Of a stretch of DNA of 64,000 nucleotides, positions 59,886-64,000 are shown one piece after another (the stretch's first letter is position 1; each line of letters begins with the position of its first letter). The DNA lies in NCBI GenBank assembly GCA_030435675.1, contig CM059625.1, positions 13,206,001 to 13,270,000 of the forward strand, read 5' to 3'. The stretch is from Steinernema hermaphroditum. Lineage: Eukaryota; Nematoda; Chromadorea; Rhabditida; Steinernematidae. Position numbers and translations under genes: made by a program. The notes under the pieces are model-generated. The model worked only from the letters and a program-made list of their open reading frames with translations. It searched no databases and had not been told where the DNA came from.

Positions 59886-60927
59886 TTTTGCCTTAGATTC
59901 ATCACCATGTTCCGCTTGCCATAAACTTCCTCGGAGAAACAGTTCTTGTTACAGGAATGAGTGCGCCATTTCTTTGCTCGTGACATTTCTATCAAACTCA
60001 GGGCTGAGCGCCGATTCGGTAAACACGCGCATATAACTTTCAGAGTGTGTTGGTACAAGGAAGATCGACGACCGGCCCGATTTTTGGTTCTTTTGCGGCG
60101 CACTGCGAAACCTGTACAAACAAACAAATTCTCAGCTGTCTGGTCGGTGTTATCCAAGCTCATATGATATAAGAGTCTTAATTCATGTGACTTAGATGCG
60201 TCATCGGTTCGGTGACAAATGACATCAAATGGTAGAACGCATTTAGCCACACTTAATAGACAAAAAACACAGCAGCTTCCGCTGTGATATGCGTGTATGT
60301 TCTAGATCACCTTAGTTGAATCGATAGAAGTTCTAACGATACAATAACCCCAAACCTGCGGCCGAATTCCCGCATCTCCATTTTTCTCTGATTACACCAA
60401 ACAAAGTGCGGGAAACCCCATGCACACCTCGTGATCAAAGCTCGACCGGTCGATTCACTTTTTGCACTCAAGACGACGTCACCGATCACTGTTCAATTCA
60501 TGAACCAGGACGTTCCGTGGGCGGCAACAACTGTCAGAGGAAACGTCTTATTTAATTGCTGCTTTCCGATCACACCTTTATGTTTTCTTCATTGGGTGGG
60601 CGGTTGTTCAACGTTGTTCGAGACGATAACAACATATCGCAGCTGATATCGCGAGGCACTTGCTATTGTTTTAGGATTTATTGATAAACACAAGCGCAAA
60701 CTACATAATGCAAGCAAGATAAAAAGCTATTTGAGACAACAAATAGCCGCCATACTCATCAAAAGGAACCAATCTCTTAGAATAGAAATTTGCATCTCTT
60801 GATTAAGTGGGGAGACGATGAATTAATGATTATGAGAAGGCATTAATGGTTCATGCTGTACAAAGATTACACATATATACAAGACCATAACCCTTAGCTT
60901 GCCGGTAAACGAATTTCGACGACCCAC
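59886..60927. other. Convergent 3' intergenic region
   Basis: Between Kidins220 (+) and the repeat protein (-). Only short open frames; an AATAAA on the minus strand at 60677-60682 probably serves the repeat protein gene. Confidence 0.5.
60677..60682 (-). terminator. AATAAA polyadenylation signal of the pentapeptide-repeat gene
   Basis: Minus-strand AATAAA about 245 nt after the stop codon; a rather distant candidate. Confidence 0.4.
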
Positions 60928-62985
60928 TTAGGCCTGAGCATCAGCCTCGCTCTTTTGAGCAACTTCAGCTTCAACAGGAACTTCACCCTGAGCGGGTTCG
61001 GCGGGAGCAGCCTCAGCTGGGGCAGCCTCAGCCTTAACAGCGTCGGCTTCAACAGGGGCATCTTCGGCGGGAGCAGCCTCAGTCGAAGCAGCGTCAACCG
61101 GAGCAGCTTCGGCTTCTTGAGGTGCGGCTTCGGCAGGAGCTGCTTCAGCTTCAACAGGAGCAGCGTCAACCGGTGCTGCTTGGGCGGGAGTTGCTTCAGC
61201 TACAACCTCAACCGGGGCGGCTTCGGCGGGAGCGGCTTCCGCAGGAGCAGCCTCAGAAGAAGCGACTTCGGCTTCAACAGGAGCAGCTTCGACAGGAGCG
61301 GCTTCGGCGGGGGCAGACTCTACGGGAGCGGCTTCGGCGGGGGCAGCTTCGACAGGGGCGGCCTCAACGGGTGCAACTTCTTCTTTTACGATAGCTTCTT
61401 CAGCAGCAGCTGGAGCTTGTTCGGCAGGAGCAGCCTCGGCGGAAGCGGTTTCGGCTTCGACGGCGGCGGCTTCCGCAGGCGCAGCTTCTTCCTTGACAGC
61501 GGCTTCCTCGACGGGCTTCGCTTCTTCAGCGACATCTCCGGTAGGGGCTGAAAACGGAATCATGACGATAACGAACGAAATCGCTCAGTGGATTACTGGT
61601 TGGTAACTGGCGAAACGATTTGCAAACTCAATGCATCGCTTAGTTAATACTCTGTGAAACGTTCAGGGTAACAAAAGCAGGTGAATATGGCAGGTTGGGT
61701 TCTTCATGCCGAATCTAACTCGTTTTTTTCTATTCGTTTACAAGCAATAATGTTGGTAATGAGTGGTGTTAGCAAAGTGAGCGCACTAACTTATAATTCG
61801 ATAAATGCGTCTTCCTTTCATAATCGGTCGAAAGAAGAGATCTTCCTCTTCTTCTTCCTCACTTTCTAGGATCAATTGAAATGAATAAATACAGCGATAA
61901 TTTCAGAGTAATTTAAAGAGTGGTGCTAAGGGAGATGCAAACATACCTTGTTCACCAGATTCCTCCGAAGCGGGAGCAGCTTCGACGGGAGCAGCTTCGG
62001 CGGGAGCGGCCTCGACAGGAGTGGCTTCGACGGGAGCAGCTTCGGCGGGGGCAGCTTCGACAGGGGTGGCCTCAACGGGGGCGGCCTCGATAGGAGCAGC
62101 TTCGACAGGAGCAGCTTCGGCGGAGGCGGCCTCTACGGGAGCGGCTTCGGCGGAAGTGGCTTCAACTGGGGCGGCTTCCACGGGAGCAGCTTCGACAGGA
62201 GCGGCTTCAGCGGGGGCGGCCTCTACGGGAGCGGCTTCCACGGGAGCAGCCTCAACCGGAGCGGCTTCGGCGGAGGCGGCCTCTACGGGAGCAGCTTCGG
62301 CGGCGGCAGCTTCGACAGGGGCGGCCTCAACGGGGGCGGCCTCGATAGGAGCGGCTTCCACGGGAGCAGCCTCAACCGGAGCGGCTTCGGCGGAGGCGGC
62401 CTCTACGGGAGCAGCTTCGGCGGGAGCGGCCTCGACAGGAGTGGCTTCGACGGGAGCAGCTTCGGCGGAAGTGGCTTCAACTGGGGCGGCTTCCACGGGA
62501 GCAGCTTCGACAGGAGCGGCTTCGGCGGGGGCGGCCTCTACGGGAGCGGCTTCCACGGGAGCAGCCTCAACCGGAGCGGCTTCGGCGGAGGCGGCCTCTA
62601 CGGGAGCAGCTTCGGCGGCGACAGCTTCGACAGGGGCGGCCTCAACGGGGGCGGCCTCGATAGGAGCAGCTTCGACAGGAGCGGCTTCCACTGGGGTGGC
62701 CTCTACGGGAGCAGCTTCGGCGGGAGCAGCTTCGGCGGGAGCAGCCTCAACCGGGGCGGCCTCGACAGGAGCGGCCTCAACGGGAGCGGCTTCGGCGGGG
62801 GCAGCTTCGGCGGGAGCAGCCTCAACCGGAGCGGCTTCTGTAGGTGCCGCCTCCTCGGGGGCGGTCTCAGTAGAGGGAGCAGATTCCTGGGGAACAGCTT
62901 CAGCCGGAGCAGCGGCGGCCTCTTCAACGACTTGAGGTTCCTGAACGACCTCCTGCTGAACTTCCTTTCCTTCTTCGGCAGACAT
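60928..62985 (-). CDS. Ala/Glu/Pro/Val pentapeptide-repeat protein
   Basis: Two exons, 61947-62985 and 60928-61547, joined in frame across a 399-nt intron, give 552 residues. The N-terminus is acidic (MSAEEGKEVQQEVVQEPQVVEE). Then some 55 near-perfect copies of a five-residue unit, E-A-A-P-V with variants EAAPA, EATPV, EAASA and EAAPI, fill exon 1. Exon 2 continues the pattern more loosely (EAAPAEA, VEAEA) and ends in a polar QKSEADAQA tail. There is no signal peptide, membrane segment or Cys, so it is probably a soluble, disordered, very acidic protein. A 315-bp higher-order period is visible inside exon 1. A TTTCAG acceptor on the minus strand lies just upstream (near 63008-63013). Function unknown; a spacer-like or structural role would be a guess. 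Confidence 0.75.
61970..62900 (-). repeat. 15-bp tandem coding repeat with a 315-bp higher-order period
   Basis: The DNA repeats in units of 15 bp (five codons). Blocks around 62259-62350 and 62574-62665 are nearly the same, offset by 315 bp, i.e. 21 pentapeptide units, pointing to a segmental duplication within the array. All stops are absent from long stretches of other frames as well. Confidence 0.8.
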
Positions 62986-63629
62986 GATAGATATCGACTA
63001 CTGTCTGAAAGTAGATGGTTCTGAATGCAGTAGAGAATGCCAGATGTGACGCCGAAACTGATCCGGTAGCCCTAAGCTCCGACTATATTAACGCCTGAAG
63101 GGGGCGGAGTGCGGAGTTTTTGTCGGAGGAGGAGCAATCATGGTCGAAATTCACGTGGGCCTGTCTGCCCTCTCGATTTCCTCCGTTCTTTCCGAATCGT
63201 ACTTCGCCGGTCGAGCGACCGATCGAGGATGAATCGTGCTAAAGCCCAAATTGCTCGTGCCATACGGACAGTTTTTGCCATATCTGAAATTTTCTGATAA
63301 CAGAAGAAGGAAGAGACGAGGCATTGACACTGATCTGCGACGACACGATCGAGGTTCAGTCGCACGTTGTGCAGTCGCAAAAAAACAGTTGCAACAATCG
63401 CCGAAGATCGTTCGGAGTTGCGAATGCGATTAGTGCACCCAGCATGACAGGCCGAACTAATCGCATGAGAACGGGGATCACCCGACGGGTTACGGTAGCT
63501 AGCCACAGGTGTAAACATTTTATTTTCGTCTCAAATTGTTAACTTAATCATTGACCATCGGCACCGGACGACTGAGTGCACTCATGTTGTGAGACGCTGA
63601 ATTTGTGAAACACCAACTGCGTTCCTGAG
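62986..63629. other. Intergenic region upstream of the repeat protein
   Basis: Likely promoter of the minus-strand repeat protein, with a TTAATATAG TATA-like word near 63082-63090 (minus strand) and a TTTCAG acceptor close to the start. No gene supported. Confidence 0.45.
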
Positions 63630-64000
63630 TCATATGATGTGGCTGCTGTCCACACAAACAAGCTCAGCAATCGGATTAAATTGCTCAATCGCCTTCCGTT
63701 TCACTGTGCAGTCGAGAAACTTGCGGCGGTGTCTGATTGCGCCTACAGAAGTTGTTCCTTGTGCCGGAACGATGACGTCGCCACAGTTGCAACCGAAGAA
63801 CTCAGGGTGACGCAACAAGTGGGCCGCCACAGCTGGCGCCTGCGGATGGAGTGTGCATACGGTGTCGGCGACCGAGTGGGGGCGATGATCTGCCTCCCGA
63901 CTGACGAGAAGCTTTTTGTGCACTTTGCCAGAATGTCCAAGCCGTGGGAAATTCGAGCCATAGGCTACGCAGCCCATCGGCATTTCTATGTCCTCAAATA
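63630..64000 (-). CDS. 3' part of an unidentified gene
   Basis: An open frame enters from the right edge and runs 123 codons to TGA at 63630-63632. Codon choice and amino acid make-up look coding: it contains PMGCVAYGSNFPRLGHSGK, a Cys/His-containing stretch (CNCGDVIV) and a basic HRRKFLDCTVKRKAIEQF segment. A possible splice donor (TCT/GTAGGC) occurs internally near 63750, so the true 3' end may differ. I recognise no domain, and the start lies outside the window. Confidence 0.4.
   Translation of the reverse strand, partial: FEDIEMPMGCVAYGSNFPRLGHSGKVHKKLLVSREADHRPHSVADTVCTLHPQAPAVAAHLLRHPEFFGCNCGDVIVPAQGTTSVGAIRHRRKFLDCTVKRKAIEQFNPIAELVCVDSSHII

Noticed and set aside
61948..63024. 358-codon Gly/Ser/Phe-rich + strand frame
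   Set aside because: It is the complement of the pentapeptide array; the minus-strand frame has a start, an acidic leader and an in-frame second exon.

Overview
The window is nuclear DNA from a nematode, most likely a rhabditid-type chromadorean. Genes are split by very short GT-AG introns, most of them 40-50 nt. Acceptors are mostly T-rich ending in TTTCAG or TTTAG, and several start codons lie within about 15 nt of an unpaired TTTCAG, as expected for spliced-leader trans-splicing. The recognised proteins match a nematode gene set: a FAT-2-like desaturase, PKD-2, RPN-1, EFA-6, KDIN-1/Kidins220, DOT1, importin alpha, ribophorin I and an HSD17B10-like dehydrogenase. There is no sign of bacterial or organellar DNA. 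Exon models were traced by eye from splice consensus, reading-frame continuity and conserved motifs; each multi-exon model closes in frame except DOT1.

Layout. 1-967 (+): 3' end of a BPI/LBP-family gene. 968-4470: no confident gene, but a cluster of nested hairpins. 4471-4968 (+): small three-finger (Ly6-like) surface protein. 9244-12065 (-): Delta12 fatty acid desaturase. 17742-20076 (+): Cys/Gln/Pro-rich secreted protein with two chitin-binding-like domains. 21577-23416 (+): DOT1 H3K79 methyltransferase with one apparent frameshift, flanked by two copies of a roughly 90-bp repeat. 25561-26592 (+): secreted protein made of four copies of an unfamiliar four-cysteine module. 27019-29881 (+): polycystin-2 channel. 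30323-30672 and 31465-32059 (-): two orphan genes. 33696-35529 (+): importin alpha.

36368-40554 (-): EFA-6 Sec7-PH Arf exchange factor. 40752-42291 (-): HSD17B10-like dehydrogenase directly upstream of efa-6, possibly an operon. 43885-46968 (+): proteasome base subunit RPN-1. 47513-50826 (+): BTB protein with nine C2H2 zinc fingers. 51680-53263 (+): ribophorin I (OST1). 54269-59885 (+): ankyrin/KAP-NTPase scaffold Kidins220. 60928-62985 (-): Ala/Glu/Pro/Val pentapeptide-repeat protein. 63630-64000 (-): 3' part of an unidentified gene.

The genes are a mixture: housekeeping (proteasome, nuclear import, N-glycosylation, mitochondrial oxidation, lipid desaturation), neuronal and cilia-linked (pkd-2, efa-6, Kidins220), chromatin (DOT1, BTB-ZnF), and lineage-specific secreted or low-complexity proteins. 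The last group holds the least familiar material, above all the four-module Cys protein at 25561-26592.
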